A stretch of DNA of 64,000 nucleotides from Odiellus spinosus. Lineage: Eukaryota; Arthropoda; Arachnida; Opiliones; Phalangiidae. How positions within the stretch are numbered: the first letter of the stretch is position 1; each line of letters begins with the position of its first letter. Shown here piece after piece: positions 58,601-63,876 of the stretch. The stretch spans positions 1,612,001 through 1,676,000 of the forward strand of contig CAWUCO010000074.1 in assembly GCA_963920705.1 (NCBI GenBank), in the 5' to 3' direction. A model generated the notes under the pieces. The model was given only the letters and a program-made list of their open reading frames with translations, did not search any database and was not told where the DNA came from. Position numbers and translations under genes: made by a program.

Positions 58601-61600
58601 TCCAATTACAATAGCCGTGACTAAAGTCGTCATCGCTTGCAAGATAGTGGCAATTCTTGAGCCAGTGGCCTAAAATATGGAAAGTTATTAAACAGAATGC
58701 AGTTTTCTTTAACTTGAGGCTGTGACTTTTTTTTCGAATGCATATTTATATTTTTAATTTTATCATACTACTAAAACGCCGTATTCAGAATATTACACCT
58801 TAATGTTAAAGCAACTTCAAAAATATATAGGTAATTTTTTCCATTTATATGACGTAAATTATATCTGGAACGTATTTAAGGAGAATATTCGAACGTAAGG
58901 TGAACGAAAAAGTCTGCAAAAGCAAACGTATACACTTGAAATCAAATAAACAAGATGGGCGGCCGCGTGTTAAAGGAAGTAGTAAACCAGGAGGTCACGT
59001 GATTAGCAGAACAAACCGCAGTGCCATCTAGAGAAGGGTTTAGGAGTATGAGATAGTTCGATTATTTTATTTGCTAGATTATACAGGGTGTTTTAGAAAG
59101 GTCTGGAAAAAATGAAGGGGGTTCTTCGTGGGGTCAGACTGAGTGAAAAAGGTTTATGAACCTTTAGTCTCACGCGCTGCGTTGCGTAGTTATGAGCCCT
59201 TGAAAATAGTCCTCAAAAATACGAAAAACGACCGAAAGGTGTAGGTAAGATTGTGCCTTTGACCATTATTGTTTTTCTATTTAATTGTGCATAAGCTAAT
59301 TATCGAGAGATAAGTGAAACAAAAAAACTAAAAAAAAGCGTATCAACATGTTTAGGAGTGGGCAATCATTAACTTTGGTCAGAAGAACTTGAACTCAAAC
59401 TGTGGTTTCGGGTATTGAAAAGGGAATTTTACAAGACACCATTATTAATTACCATATTTATCAATTGTTAAATAATCGGAATCAGAAGTATTTACAAAAA
59501 TTGTTCGAAATGCATTCCGTCAGCGTTGTTACACACTTGAGCCCGTCTAATAAATGATTGTCTAACTCGTGCGTTGCGTATGGTTTCGCAGGCATCAATA
59601 ATCCTTTGACGTAGATCTTCCACGTCACGCACTTCACTAACATAAACAAAAGTCCTTAAGGTGGCCCCAAAGAAAGAAATAACAAGGGTTTAGGTCCGGA
59701 GATCTGGCTGGTCACGCAACCGTTCCGCCACGACCAATCCACCTCAAAGGGAATGTTTCATTTAGGAGAGAAAAATGAGGTGGTGTACCGTCGTGCACAA
59801 ACCACATGTATCGTCTCAAGGCCAATGGTACGTCTTCAAGAAGCTCGAACAGATTGTCTTGAGGAAACGGGAGATATGCCTCACCATTAAGCCTTGGCTG
59901 CAAAAAGAATGGTCCAATTAAATGGTCACCAACAATTCCGCACCAGACGTTAAAGCTGAATTGAACTTGGTGAGGCTTAACACTTGTAGCGTGGGGTTTT
60001 GTTGCGCCCACTGATGCCTGTTGTGCATGTTCAATATGCCATCACGGGAAAAATTGGCCTCATCCGTAACTAAAAGGTTTTGGGGTAAGTTGATGTCTTG
60101 ATGTTGAGCGATAAACCACTGACAAAAGTCCAGTCTGCTCGGGTAATCCGATTCGTTAAGGGCTTGGACCTTCTGTAGATGGTAAGGGTGAAACTGATGT
60201 CCTCGGAATGTTCACCAGATAAGAACGTGACTTACTCCCAATTGGTGTCCAACTCGCCTAGTGCTTGTTCCTGGATCTTCGTCGAAAATGGTGAGTACTT
60301 GTTCCTCCACCTCTTCAGGAACGTCTGGAGCTACAGCACCTCGTCCCGCCGGTTGGATATGTCCACCTTCCCTCAAACGTCTGTCGACAGTTTGGATAGT
60401 TTGTTGATTACGGAGAAGACTGGACTTTTGTCGGTGGTTTATCGCTCAACATCAAGACATCAACTTACCCCAAAATCTTTTAGTTACGGATGAGGCCATT
60501 TTTCTCGTGACGGCATATTGAACATGCACAACAGGCATCAATGGGCGAAACAAAACCCCCACGCTACAAGTGTTAGGGCTCACCAAGTTCAATTCAGCTT
60601 AAACGTCTGGTGCGGAATTGTTGGTGACCATTTAATTGGACCATTCATTTTGCAGCCAAGGCTTAATGGTGAGGCATACCTCCCGTTTCTTCAAGACAAT
60701 CTGTTAGAGCTTCTTGAAGACGTACCATTGGCCTTGAGACGAGACACCACCTTATGTTTCTCTCCTAGTCAGGGCCTTCCTTAATGAAACATTCAATTTG
60801 AGGTGGATTGGTTGTGGCGGAACGAATGAGTGGCCAGCCAGATATCCGAACCTAAACCCTTGTGATTTCTTTCTTTGGGGCACCTTAAGGACTTTGTTTA
60901 TGTTAGTGAAGTGCGTGACGTGTAAGATCTACGCCAAAGGATTATTAATGCCTGCGAAACACTACGCAACACACAAGGGATCTTCGAACGAGTTAGATAA
61001 TCATTTATTAGACGGGCTCAAGTGTGTATCAACGCTGACGGAATGCATTTCGAACAATTTTTGTAAATACTTCTGATTCAGATTATTAAACAATTGATAA
61101 TTATGGTAATTAATGGTATCTTGTAAAATTCCCTTTTCAACACCCACAACACACGTAAAAAACCACACTTTGAGTCCAAGTACTTCTGACCAAAGTTAAT
61201 GATTGCACACTCCTAAACATGTTGATACGCTTTTTTTAGTAAATAAACACCTTGTTTAACTTATCTCTCGATAATTAGCTTATGCACAATTAAATTGAAA
61301 AACAATAATGGTCAAAGGCACAATCTTACGTACACCTTTCGGTCGTTTTTCGTATTTTTGAGGACTATTTTCAAGGGCTCATAACTACGCAACGCAGCGC
61401 GTGAGACTAAAGGTTCATAAACCTTTTTCACTCAGTCTGACCCCACGAAGAACCCCCTTCATTATTTTGGGCCCAAAATTCTTTTGGGCGAAATGGGAAT
61501 AGATAATTTTTGGCGAAATATTTGGGAGAAAATGGTACATACCCTAATGGTCCCATAGCCAGTAATATTTAGGGGTCGGAGTATCATAATTTCCCCCAAA

Positions 61601-63519
61601 CTGCTGTTAATAAGATGAAATAAACAAATTTAAATTTTATATTGTATTCTTTATCTCCCATTGTATAATCATCGATAAAAAATTGTCGGATCAATGGAAT
61701 TCTTTCCAATGGGACTGGAAAATTATAGTTCGATCAATTGGGAAAATATATTTTTTAATTCGAACCATTGGGAATTCAATGTGCATATGGGCATATACCT
61801 TAATGAATGCTGACGATTTACGCCAATACACCGGGATTTGATAAAATAAAATTGATATTACCGATATCGCCATAGGCATTTGGAAATAATACAGACCATC
61901 TAAAGCAGAAGACAGCTACAGTTTTTTTTTTTTTTATTTTTCGTAACTCAAAAATCAGCCTTTGCGCAAGACAAAAATCAGCCAATCCTCATATATTTCC
62001 CGGCAAACTAGACTGAGGCCGTTAGAATATTTGTTTTTCAGGTGTATTACGTGCTAAAACTGGCGAGACCATAGTGCAATGACAGAATTGTGGGGAATTT
62101 TTATTTAAAAATTTTTTATAATTGTGAAATAGATTTTTACTTTTACGGCATTTTTATGACAAGTATATATTTTCAATCGTTTTTTAATAATTTTTCCAAA
62201 AATGCTACTCAATTCCATTTGGACTCATGAAAAATCCGTGACAGCCTCACTTTAAAAGATTGTTCTCGAAAATTGACAAAAGCGGTACATCAGCAGGGAC
62301 AATAGATGATAATATAAATTCTGACTACGTCCCAACCTTAAAAAAAGGCAACATCTGCCGTAGAAACGGGTGGTATTTAAAGGCTCTTTTTGTTAGTTTT
62401 AAGGTTGGAAAAAGTATTATAAAAATCAACCTTGAAAAAACGCTACATGTTCAATACAAACGGGTGCCTTTTAGCGTGTATTTTACCCGTTTCCAAGATT
62501 ATTTTATAGAAAGGCCTATTATACTAAATAATAAACAATTGGTACAAGATATTTAACTTTTATACTTATTACTGCTATTCTAAGAAAGTTTTAGTTTGCA
62601 GGCATCAAGGCAAGAAATTCTTACCCCTTGGACGTGTGCCGCATCAGTCGAGAGTCTTGAACATAATGAACCAGTATCGTTTTCGGACTCATCAAAGAAA
62701 CTAATTTCCTGCTCAAATATTTGTGTAAAGTCAGTGGTAAGAACTTTTCATTTGCAAAAGCATTGATTGAGAATTTCAATTAATGACTACAGGACCATTT
62801 TTTAAACATAAATCAAAAGTAAATTGTGCTTCAAGTATGCAGCCTTGAGTACTGTGGTGACGATGGTAAGAGTCGTATTCACTCTCGCGAAATTTGTAGA
62901 AAATGGCGCCGAGGGCTAATAGTTTCTCTGAGAGTAAACCATACTTAAAACTTTTTACAAACGACAAAAATTTCACCCTGGTTGGAGCTCTAAAGATAAA
63001 TTTTATTCCGTCAGATTTGGGAGACGCCATTTACAGATCGGGAATCAATGAATCAGCGATCGGTAGGAAATGATATAGACGGTTTGCCTTTATTTTATTG
63101 AAGGGAAATAATATTTAACGAGTTTCCAAACATGTTCGAATATCGTGACAATACTCTGGAAAGCGAGTAATTTCCTGCCTCAACTACTTTATTTCATATC
63201 TCAACAGCTATTTCCAATTTTTCTTCTCTTCTCGCGCTAAACTCTGACGTCTCAACTTCCAGAATCACAGCCAATATGTATTATTGTATCCTTGAAGCAT
63301 AATTTACTGTTGAATATACTGATTTTTTTTTTCATATACCTGAGTAATGATGGATTTAAATAGTTGTTCTCTTAGTCTGGATGTTAGATTTTCACCCGAA
63401 ATCGTAAACATGAACGTTTGTAGAAATACAGCCAAACCCGTCGCAACTCCCATGCCCAAGAAAAATAAGCAATACATATTGGTTTCCTTTTGCGCTATGG
63501 ATGCATCCTTATTCAAAGC
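23619..63519 (-). CDS. P-glycoprotein-like full ABC transporter (ABCB family), 3' half, eight exons
   Basis: Coding exons in transcript order: 63519-63340, 62708-62625, 58669-58466, 44211-44111, 44039-43899, 31872-31515, 31004-30798, 23975-23619. All introns are GT-AG, the phases agree, and the sum is 1632 bases: 543 residues plus a TGA stop. Residues 1-237 are the second transmembrane domain; from about 275 to the end is the second nucleotide-binding domain with Walker A (GSSGCGKST), Q-loop (SQEP), signature (LSGGQKQR), Walker B ([12 protein letters not shown]) and H-loop (IAHRLST). Order and spacing follow animal P-glycoproteins, ATP-driven exporters of lipophilic compounds in the plasma membrane. 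No break was seen. The first half (TMD1, NBD1) must lie beyond 64000. Insect Mdr49/65-type genes are the likely counterparts; the exact orthologue cannot be named. Confidence 0.93.
23976..24837. other. Intron DNA, nothing recognised
   Basis: Moderately GC-rich at 24040-24320 but without an extended reading frame. It forms the start of the 6.8 kb ABC intron that also holds dimer 3 and the hAT-like element. Confidence 0.5.
25325..25622 (-). pseudogene. Transposase C-terminal remnant, left arm of dimer 3
   Basis: On the minus strand the text ACGAATCCTACGTCGCCTTA (encoding ESYVAL) and a following AAAGGTGGA-like stretch match the right arm at 26785-26930. In dimer 1 the same stretch reads ESYVALTIEKSGSF. 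The remnant is too decayed for an open frame. Confidence 0.65.
25623..26930 (+). pseudogene. DDE_Tnp_4 transposase remnant, right arm of dimer 3
   Basis: The open pieces 26070-26414 and 26442-26768 match the dimer 1 transposase in order: [16 protein letters not shown] (first catalytic Asp kept), [48 protein letters not shown], then [14 protein letters not shown] segment around the second catalytic Asp is lost (RRFRDSN follows directly on ILNHAY), the third motif region is damaged, and the frame shifts between the pieces. The upstream part, 25623-26069, holds only scattered matches. Clearly inactive. Confidence 0.82.
27233..27539. other. Intron DNA, nothing recognised
   Basis: AT-rich, no gene seen. 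AAAGGCATAG/AAAGGCATGG words near 27465-27490 may belong to the word-repeat region that follows. Confidence 0.45.
27540..27720. repeat. TTTGCGCAGTTTCC word array followed by TTAGG-like units
   Basis: The word TTGCGCAG followed by TTCC or TTTTCC occurs three times in 60 bases, and GGTTAGGTTAGTTAA units follow, as at 22355-22940. The same GCGCAGTTTCCC vocabulary marks the ends of the insertion at 38418-39075, so this is probably a relative of that element. Confidence 0.6.
27721..28604. other. Intron DNA with a few GAGTGCGACAA words
   Basis: No gene. 28400-28520 contains loosely repeated GTGACAA, GTCCGACAAAATGAG and GTGCGACAAGG words, again a short-word pattern without recognisable ends. Confidence 0.45.
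28605..30510. repeat. G-run tandem array, unit about 150 bp, interrupted by a hAT-like element
   Basis: Each unit starts with a run of 6-14 G and GCAAACGTTACTTTGGCCCC, then CCAATTAAAAATTAAATAAC, then GGAGCAAA words. Unit starts are seen near 28613, 29888, 30038, 30185, 30330 and 30475, with increasing divergence. The hAT-like element at 28643-29764 sits inside the first unit. G runs this dense could form G-quadruplexes. Confidence 0.8.
28643..29764. mobile_element. hAT-like non-autonomous element, 1122 bp, 8-bp target duplication
   Basis: The terminal inverted repeats are TAGAGACGAGTCGGGCCC at 28643 and its mirror ending CTCGTCTCTA at 29764. CTTTGGCC occurs directly outside both ends (28635-28642 and 29765-29772), the 8-bp duplication of hAT elements. 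About 250 bases inside each end are packed with GGGTCGGG words, presumably transposase-binding repeats. The interior (about 28950-29580) has no recognisable transposase. Confidence 0.92.
30798..31004 (-). CDS. ABC transporter exon: Q-loop segment of NBD2
   Basis: 207 bases, 69 residues, after acceptor AATTTCAG and before donor GTAAGT. It reads [20 protein letters not shown], then [20 protein letters not shown], matching the Q-loop and the start of the helical subdomain of P-glycoprotein NBD2. The frame is open on both sides. Confidence 0.95.
31515..31872 (-). CDS. ABC transporter exon: end of TMD2 and Walker A of NBD2
   Basis: 358 bases (one base completing a codon, then 119 codons). It begins [20 protein letters not shown], the last membrane helix region, continues through a linker ([18 protein letters not shown]), the aromatic A-loop (FRYPTR), and Walker A ([17 protein letters not shown]), and ends ...KGEM before donor GTAAGT. 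Confidence 0.95.
32126..32690. repeat. Tandem repeat, unit about 195 bp, three copies
   Basis: TATCAACACCGTTCAAAAAG occurs at 32312 and again about 195 bases later, each followed by TGTAAATCTAAA-type sequence, a short variable part, ATCGTCAATCTAAAAATG, then CAAATGATGTTTTG. A third, partial copy runs to 32690. A more diverged relative lies at 41640-41900 on the other side of the BEL element. Confidence 0.8.
32700..33500. other. Intron DNA, nothing recognised
   Basis: No convincing coding region. Two modest open frames (32780-33175 minus, 33183-33368 plus) lack any recognisable motif and are probably chance. Confidence 0.45.
33500..33932. repeat. Diffuse AACTTAGCGTAAAATCCCG repeats
   Basis: The phrase GATAACTTAGCGTAAAATCC and the phrase GGTGGATAACTTAACATAAA each occur two or three times (near 33530, 33590, 33830 and 33870) with words such as GGTGTATTTC between them. 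Imperfect and without a fixed period. Confidence 0.55.
33933..34589 (+). CDS. GC-rich three-block gene fragment, unknown function
   Basis: Three GC-rich blocks (33933-34159, 34226-34370, 34435-34589) are separated by AT-rich gaps of about 65 bases with intron-like edges: a T-rich AG acceptor before each block and GTACGT donors after the first two. Block 1 is open for 75 codons plus two bases; block 2 continues in matching phase for 48 codons ([20 protein letters not shown], then [19 protein letters not shown], an amphipathic helical stretch). In block 3 the frame is unclear because of a run of about 16 C. I do not recognise the protein. It runs opposite to the ABC gene inside its 12 kb intron, and its base composition is unlike anything nearby. 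It could be a captured or transferred gene piece. Confidence 0.45.
34618..34660. repeat. (TA)n microsatellite
   Basis: About 21 TA dinucleotides immediately before the 5' LTR; the BEL/Pao element inserted into the T run at its end. Confidence 0.95.
34666..34939 (+). repeat. 5' LTR of the BEL/Pao element
   Basis: 274 bases, starting TGTTTCCGACC and ending GATGCAACA, flanked on the outside by TTTTT. Near-identical to the 3' LTR. Contains AATAAATATC, a possible polyadenylation signal. Confidence 0.95.
35064..36365 (+). CDS. gag region of the BEL/Pao element
   Basis: A structural-protein region with a Glu/Asp-rich coiled-coil start, a DUF1759-type gag domain (around [15 protein letters not shown]) and C-terminal CCHC zinc knuckles ([14 protein letters not shown] and [13 protein letters not shown]), as expected for Pao-type gag. 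Treated as part of the fossil element. Confidence 0.92.
   Translation: MPLVNGMDKLKKIRGALRTMITKTINKLKELLDEEEFDQGEAEQLIEQLDDKNRRLNELDDQILNLIEDDEDEITEETQVVEQYGEEIIGIKGKIRRRLAGKEEANSAVLSDHYARDGSLREQGVPRVQVKLPRLTIQTFSGEVTQWQRFWGQFKTTIHENETLAKIDKFNYLRSYMQGIAASAISGLTMTSENYEKAIQILKNRFGRKTVAMQSHMQKLTHLQSVKRSSDVQGLRQMYDVCDTQIKSLESLGVNITTFCSMLYSILMSVIPSDIQLEYTKKLNNEDDWDVSSLLEHLRREVESRERTVGCKTEETYPERRPDNHIVRNQSTLNNQFEKRYPRRPTTAAALSTTVSQVCIYCQSPSHTPEACKSSSLEEKMSAIMKQERCFNCLGAGHMARLCKSGSKCHICGKRHHTSICKNESSEEKRVQN
36402..41054 (+). pseudogene. pol region of the BEL/Pao element: protease, RT, RNase H, integrase
   Basis: In order: an aspartic-protease-like start ([10 protein letters not shown]), reverse transcriptase with the YVDDFVSG active site, RNase H, and integrase with a HHCC-type start, a DDE core ([17 protein letters not shown]) and the DUF5641-type tail ([11 protein letters not shown]) typical of BEL/Pao. 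Interrupted by the insertion at 38418-39075 and a few further small breaks. Fossil. Confidence 0.93.
38418..39075. mobile_element. Short non-autonomous insertion in the BEL pol region, GCGCAGTTTCCC word ends
   Basis: About 660 bases interrupt the RNase H region. The ends mirror loosely (TAGCCATAAGCGCAGTTGCC at left, the reverse of GAAACTGCGCTACTGGCTA at right). Both ends carry arrays of AAGCGCAGTTTCCCAAAAG-like words in opposite orientation. The middle is a 150-bp tandem duplication (38575-38870) rich in GGTAAGGTTAGGTTAG. No target duplication could be fixed. It postdates the BEL insertion. Confidence 0.8.
41076..41349 (+). repeat. 3' LTR of the BEL/Pao element
   Basis: 274 bases, one visible difference from the 5' LTR (near position 64 of the LTR). 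Preceded by the purine tract GGCGGGGAGGA and followed by TTTTT. Confidence 0.95.
41355..42075. repeat. Intron DNA with a diverged copy of the 195-bp repeat
   Basis: 41640-41900 has the sequence order CCGAAATC, GTGCAAATGTAAATTTC, ACACGAAATCCATAATTTAG, AACACCAAACAACGTTTTTG and GGTTTTTGCTAAAAAAG, parallel to the repeat at 32126-32690. The remainder shows nothing. Confidence 0.55.
42076..42175 (+). repeat. tRNA-like SINE head
   Basis: TATGGCCGAATGGTTAGCGC resembles an A box (TGGCCGAATGG against TRGCNNAGTGG) and GGCGGATTCGCGCCCC about 35 bases later resembles a B box (GGTTCGANNCC). Together they look like an RNA polymerase III promoter of a tRNA-derived SINE. The acceptor stem and CCA are not convincing, so it is not called as a functional tRNA. 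The repeats that follow may be its body. Confidence 0.6.
42176..42960. repeat. Higher-order tandem array of AAGATGGCGGC / AGATGGCGCT motifs
   Basis: TAACACATTAAGATGGCGCT begins at 42191, 42355, 42531 and 42692 (spacing 161-176). Each unit has two related halves with four ATGGCG cores: AAGATGGCGCTCCGTTCGC, AAGATGGCGGTCAAAAG, CAGATGGCGCTACGCTC and AAGATGGCGGCCAAAAG. A second word, GTCAATACGGGGAAGGAGAG, is interleaved and continues alone to about 42930. Confidence 0.9.
43060..43382. mobile_element. MITE of 323 bp, 7-bp target duplication
   Basis: The terminal inverted repeats are about 36 bases (CAGAAGCCGATGAAACCCTC at 43060, its mirror ending GGCTTCTG at 43382), with GTGGTCT directly outside both ends (43053-43059 and 43383-43389). 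Shorter mirrored words (CTCCTCTCTGTATG and CATACAGAGAGGGG) lie further in. No coding potential. The CA...TG ends and duplication length suggest a hAT relative. Confidence 0.87.
43390..43898. other. Intron DNA, nothing recognised
   Basis: AT-rich stretch between the MITE and the ABC exon donor at 43898. No features seen beyond the exon donor. Confidence 0.5.
43899..44039 (-). CDS. ABC transporter exon: TMD2 helices
   Basis: 141 bases between a CATATTAG acceptor and a GTAAGA donor. Its first base completes a Lys codon split by the 71-base intron. Reads [20 protein letters not shown], then [20 protein letters not shown] and FGDLFK; the equivalent human P-glycoprotein stretch is SLRKAHIFGITFSFTQAMMY. 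The phase agrees with both neighbouring exons. Confidence 0.93.
44111..44211 (-). CDS. ABC transporter exon: intracellular loop of TMD2
   Basis: 101 bases after a TCGTTTAG acceptor. It reads [20 protein letters not shown], then [13 protein letters not shown], the conserved intracellular coupling region (IATEAIENFRTVVSL in human). It ends with two bases of a codon before a GTTCGT donor. Confidence 0.9.
44212..44895. other. Intron DNA; 44340-44700 GC-richer, unrecognised
   Basis: 44340-44620 is noticeably GC-richer than its surroundings (GGATTGCCTTGAGAGGGGCG, CAAGGGCCCGAACGGGACCG). No rRNA, tRNA or protein motif was recognised in either strand. Confidence 0.45.
44904..46277. mobile_element. 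Long foldback element, 1374 bp, hAT-like ends, 8-bp target duplication
   Basis: The ends are CAAGGTTCTTTTAGGAAGG at 44904 and its mirror ending GAACCTTG at 46277. GGATAAAT lies directly outside both (44896-44903 and 46278-46285). The arms stay inverted for about 650 bases each, through CGATGACGACAACGG, TGACGTCA sites and ATTCAGTTAAGGCATA, to a centre near 45560 where ATTCTTATGGAACCTGAAT still mirrors 45437. A 60-base tandem duplication enlarges the right arm (about 45995-46090). No transposase. The whole element could form one long hairpin. Confidence 0.9.
46329..48017 (+). pseudogene. LINE endonuclease/reverse transcriptase remnant, left part
   Basis: In several frames: the endonuclease tail ([15 protein letters not shown]), a pre-RT linker ([18 protein letters not shown]), RT motifs [25 protein letters not shown], the CRQGGVLS motif and a GYADDVAII active site, and a later HPSKTAL. 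Many frame changes and stops. The motif spelling resembles R1/LOA/jockey-type LINEs that also carry RNase H. Confidence 0.82.
48404..48543. repeat. 70-bp tandem duplication
   Basis: GATTTATACGAATTTAAATG begins at 48404 and again at 48474; the following AAACTTGTTTTTATTTCAG and CATCAAAATAGGTATAGGGG are also shared, with one or two differences. Confidence 0.92.
49018..49473. repeat. Foldback element of about 450 bp
   Basis: The arms mirror through ATGCCAAAAAAGTATTCGAG (49073) and CTCGAATACTTTTTTGGCAT (49407), GGACCAATC/GATTGGTCC, and TTCAATTGCGCTTGTAAT/ATTACAAGCGCAATT. The loop is about 60 bases near 49235. Probably a MITE nested in the larger insertion. Confidence 0.82.
50038..51189 (+). pseudogene. 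LINE RNase H and C-terminal remnant, right part
   Basis: Resumes with [11 protein letters not shown], then an RNase H domain split over frames ([45 protein letters not shown]) and a C-terminal cysteine-rich motif ([16 protein letters not shown]). Several frameshifts and stops. Long open frames in other phases here are chance. Confidence 0.82.
51251..51769. other. Intron DNA, nothing recognised
   Basis: AT-rich. The 51287-51487 open frame has no recognisable motif. Confidence 0.45.
51770..53530. repeat. Word-repeat element: CCCATTCGACCG / CCCATTTCGCCCAAT arrays
   Basis: 51775-51900: CGAATCCCATTGGACCG-type words. 52290-52590: about 15 tandem copies of an approximately 20-base word (CCCATTTCGCCCAATC and variants). 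52695-53060: a CCAACCCAACCTAA tract with a subrepeat AATTTCCTTTATTAGTTTTGATA about every 65 bases. 53060-53530: complementary words (GGCGAAATATTTGGG, AATTGGGAATTCAA). The last part, 53215-53530, is about 90% identical to 61464-61800. Confidence 0.7.
53957..55737 (-). pseudogene. Transposase remnant, left arm of dimer 2
   Basis: The N-terminal piece, 55468-55737, reads [16 protein letters not shown], then [20 protein letters not shown] and ICLKCSGLS, matching the start of the dimer 1 transposase. The Ser/Thr/Pro repeat is visible as GTTGATGG-type nucleotide repeats at 55150-55380. The DDE core is deleted, and the SWIM region near 54330-54420 is present but broken. Confidence 0.83.
55795..57150 (+). 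pseudogene. Transposase remnant, right arm of dimer 2
   Basis: The start (TGGAGATGGCTCCAAATAA) and the Ser/Pro linker at 56080-56170 match dimer 1, as do a zinc-motif stretch (56370-56480), the segment after the shared core deletion (56575 onward) and the SWIM segment (GGCTGGTATTGCAATTGC near 57044). Many stops. The gene was already deleted before, or converted together with, the other arm. Confidence 0.83.
57785..58115. repeat. TTCACTCTTCGTTTTT low-complexity array
   Basis: Degenerate pyrimidine-rich repeats (CACTCTTCGTTTTT, CAGTCTTAGTTTTT) with periods of about 18-22 bases. The Lys/Glu-rich open frame on the minus strand (57872-58096) is a by-product of the repeat. Confidence 0.85.
58135..58385. 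repeat. 26-bp minisatellite
   Basis: About nine copies of CCCTTTATCTCGGTTTTCGT plus CGCCCT, with period 26 (for example TTTATCTCGG at 58217 and 58243). It ends about 80 bases from the donor of the ABC exon at 58466. The plus-strand open frame across it is repeat-derived. Confidence 0.92.
58466..58669 (-). CDS. ABC transporter exon: TMD2 helices with long cytoplasmic extension
   Basis: 204 bases, 68 residues, after acceptor ATATTTTAG. It reads [20 protein letters not shown], then [20 protein letters not shown] and [20 protein letters not shown], matching GSRLAVITQNIANLGTGIII of human P-glycoprotein. The donor is GTTAGT after ...YEDATS; this choice keeps phase with the next exon. Confidence 0.93.
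58670..59091. other. Intron DNA, nothing recognised
   Basis: AT-rich, no gene or repeat seen before the mariner terminal repeat. Confidence 0.5.
59480..60417 (-). pseudogene. mariner transposase, left arm
   Basis: From the 5' side: a paired-like DNA-binding part ([16 protein letters not shown]), then [11 protein letters not shown] (first Asp), [39 protein letters not shown] (second Asp) and RWIGRGG. The third motif reads NPCYFFLWG, so the catalytic Asp is Tyr here (right arm: NPCDFFLWG). There is an in-frame stop after GVSHVLIW and some residues are missing after HDGTPPHFS. Inactive as it stands. It belongs to the mariner group with a D-D-D triad and NPxDFFLWG spelling common in insects. Confidence 0.87.
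60418..61075 (+). pseudogene. mariner transposase, right arm, 5'-truncated
   Basis: Starts within the catalytic domain ([17 protein letters not shown]), followed by [47 protein letters not shown] and NPCDFFLWG (third Asp kept). The second-Asp region is damaged and frames shift near 60770. No DNA-binding domain. Inactive. Confidence 0.87.
61464..61800. repeat. Dispersed repeat shared with 53215-53530
   Basis: AAAATTCTTTTGGGCGAAAT, ACCCTAATGGTCCC, CTGCTGTTAATAAGATGAAA and TCCAATGGG words follow in the same order as at 53215-53530, about 90% identical by eye. It begins exactly where the mariner dimer's right end is cut off. Confidence 0.85.
61801..62624. other. Intron DNA, nothing recognised
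   Basis: AT-rich. The 62260-62556 open frame has no recognised motif; it may be chance. Confidence 0.45.
62625..62708 (-). CDS. ABC transporter small exon, 28 residues
   Basis: 84 bases between acceptor TTGAGCAG and donor GTAAGAA. It reads [20 protein letters not shown], then TDAAHVQG, the counterpart of DVSWFDDPKNTTGALTTRLA in human P-glycoprotein. It joins the neighbouring exons in frame (...SIITQ before, ATGSRIA after). An alternative acceptor three bases upstream would add one Gln. Confidence 0.93.
62709..63339. other. Intron DNA, nothing recognised
   Basis: 631-base intron without recognised repeats. The minus open frame at 62776-63030 has no family features. Confidence 0.5.
63340..63519 (-). 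CDS. ABC transporter exon: first helices of TMD2
   Basis: 180 bases, 60 residues, after acceptor CGATGCAG and before donor GTATATG. It reads [20 protein letters not shown], then [20 protein letters not shown] and [20 protein letters not shown], matching LFLALGIISFITFFLQGFTF of P-glycoprotein TMD2. This is the most 5' exon of the gene inside the window. Confidence 0.93.
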
Positions 63520-63876
63520 CTGCATCGGAAAGCAATACACATTATTATAAATTTAACAAATTGTAGACAAAACGTAAAATGTATTAAGAATATATCAATT
63601 TCCCTTCAGTGAGAATTAATAGATCCGACTTAATTCCACCGCTAAATCAGTAAAAAATAATATATCTCTCAAAAATCATTTCAATAATAATTAATCCCAT
63701 AAATTCGAGATACGCCGCAACGAGAATAATAACAAGATGGTCAAGCCCATAGGAATAGCTAGACTCCTGACATTGTAAAAGAGGTGGAAAGGAATGATGC
63801 TATAGAAGGAGCTTAATGTTACACATGCATAAACGCTCTTAATTTTTTACTTATAGAAGAAATTGCACATGGAAGA
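63520..63876. other. Intron DNA, nothing recognised
   Basis: No further ABC exon was found between here and the window end; the next upstream exon must lie beyond 64000. Confidence 0.5.

Larger units (their letters stand above)
59092..61463. mobile_element. Palindromic head-to-head mariner dimer
   Basis: The left end (TACAGGGTGTTTTAGAAAGG) is a typical mariner terminal repeat. Inside it GAAGGGGGTTCTTCGTGGGG and several hundred more bases mirror the right end, which stops at AACCCCCTTCATT (61463) and lacks the last 30 or so bases. The left arm (to about 60417) carries a nearly complete transposase on the minus strand; the right arm (from about 60418) carries a 5'-truncated copy on the plus strand. 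The arms meet at the mirrored ACTGGACTTTTGTC sequence, so both outer ends are 3' ends. Confidence 0.9.

Noticed and set aside
62260-62556. 98-codon plus-strand open frame as a host gene
   Set aside because: No family motif, no exon signals, inside an ABC intron; probably chance.
62776-63030. Possible extra ABC exon or small gene on the minus strand
   Set aside because: The translation does not match any P-glycoprotein segment, and the flanking exons already join in frame without it.
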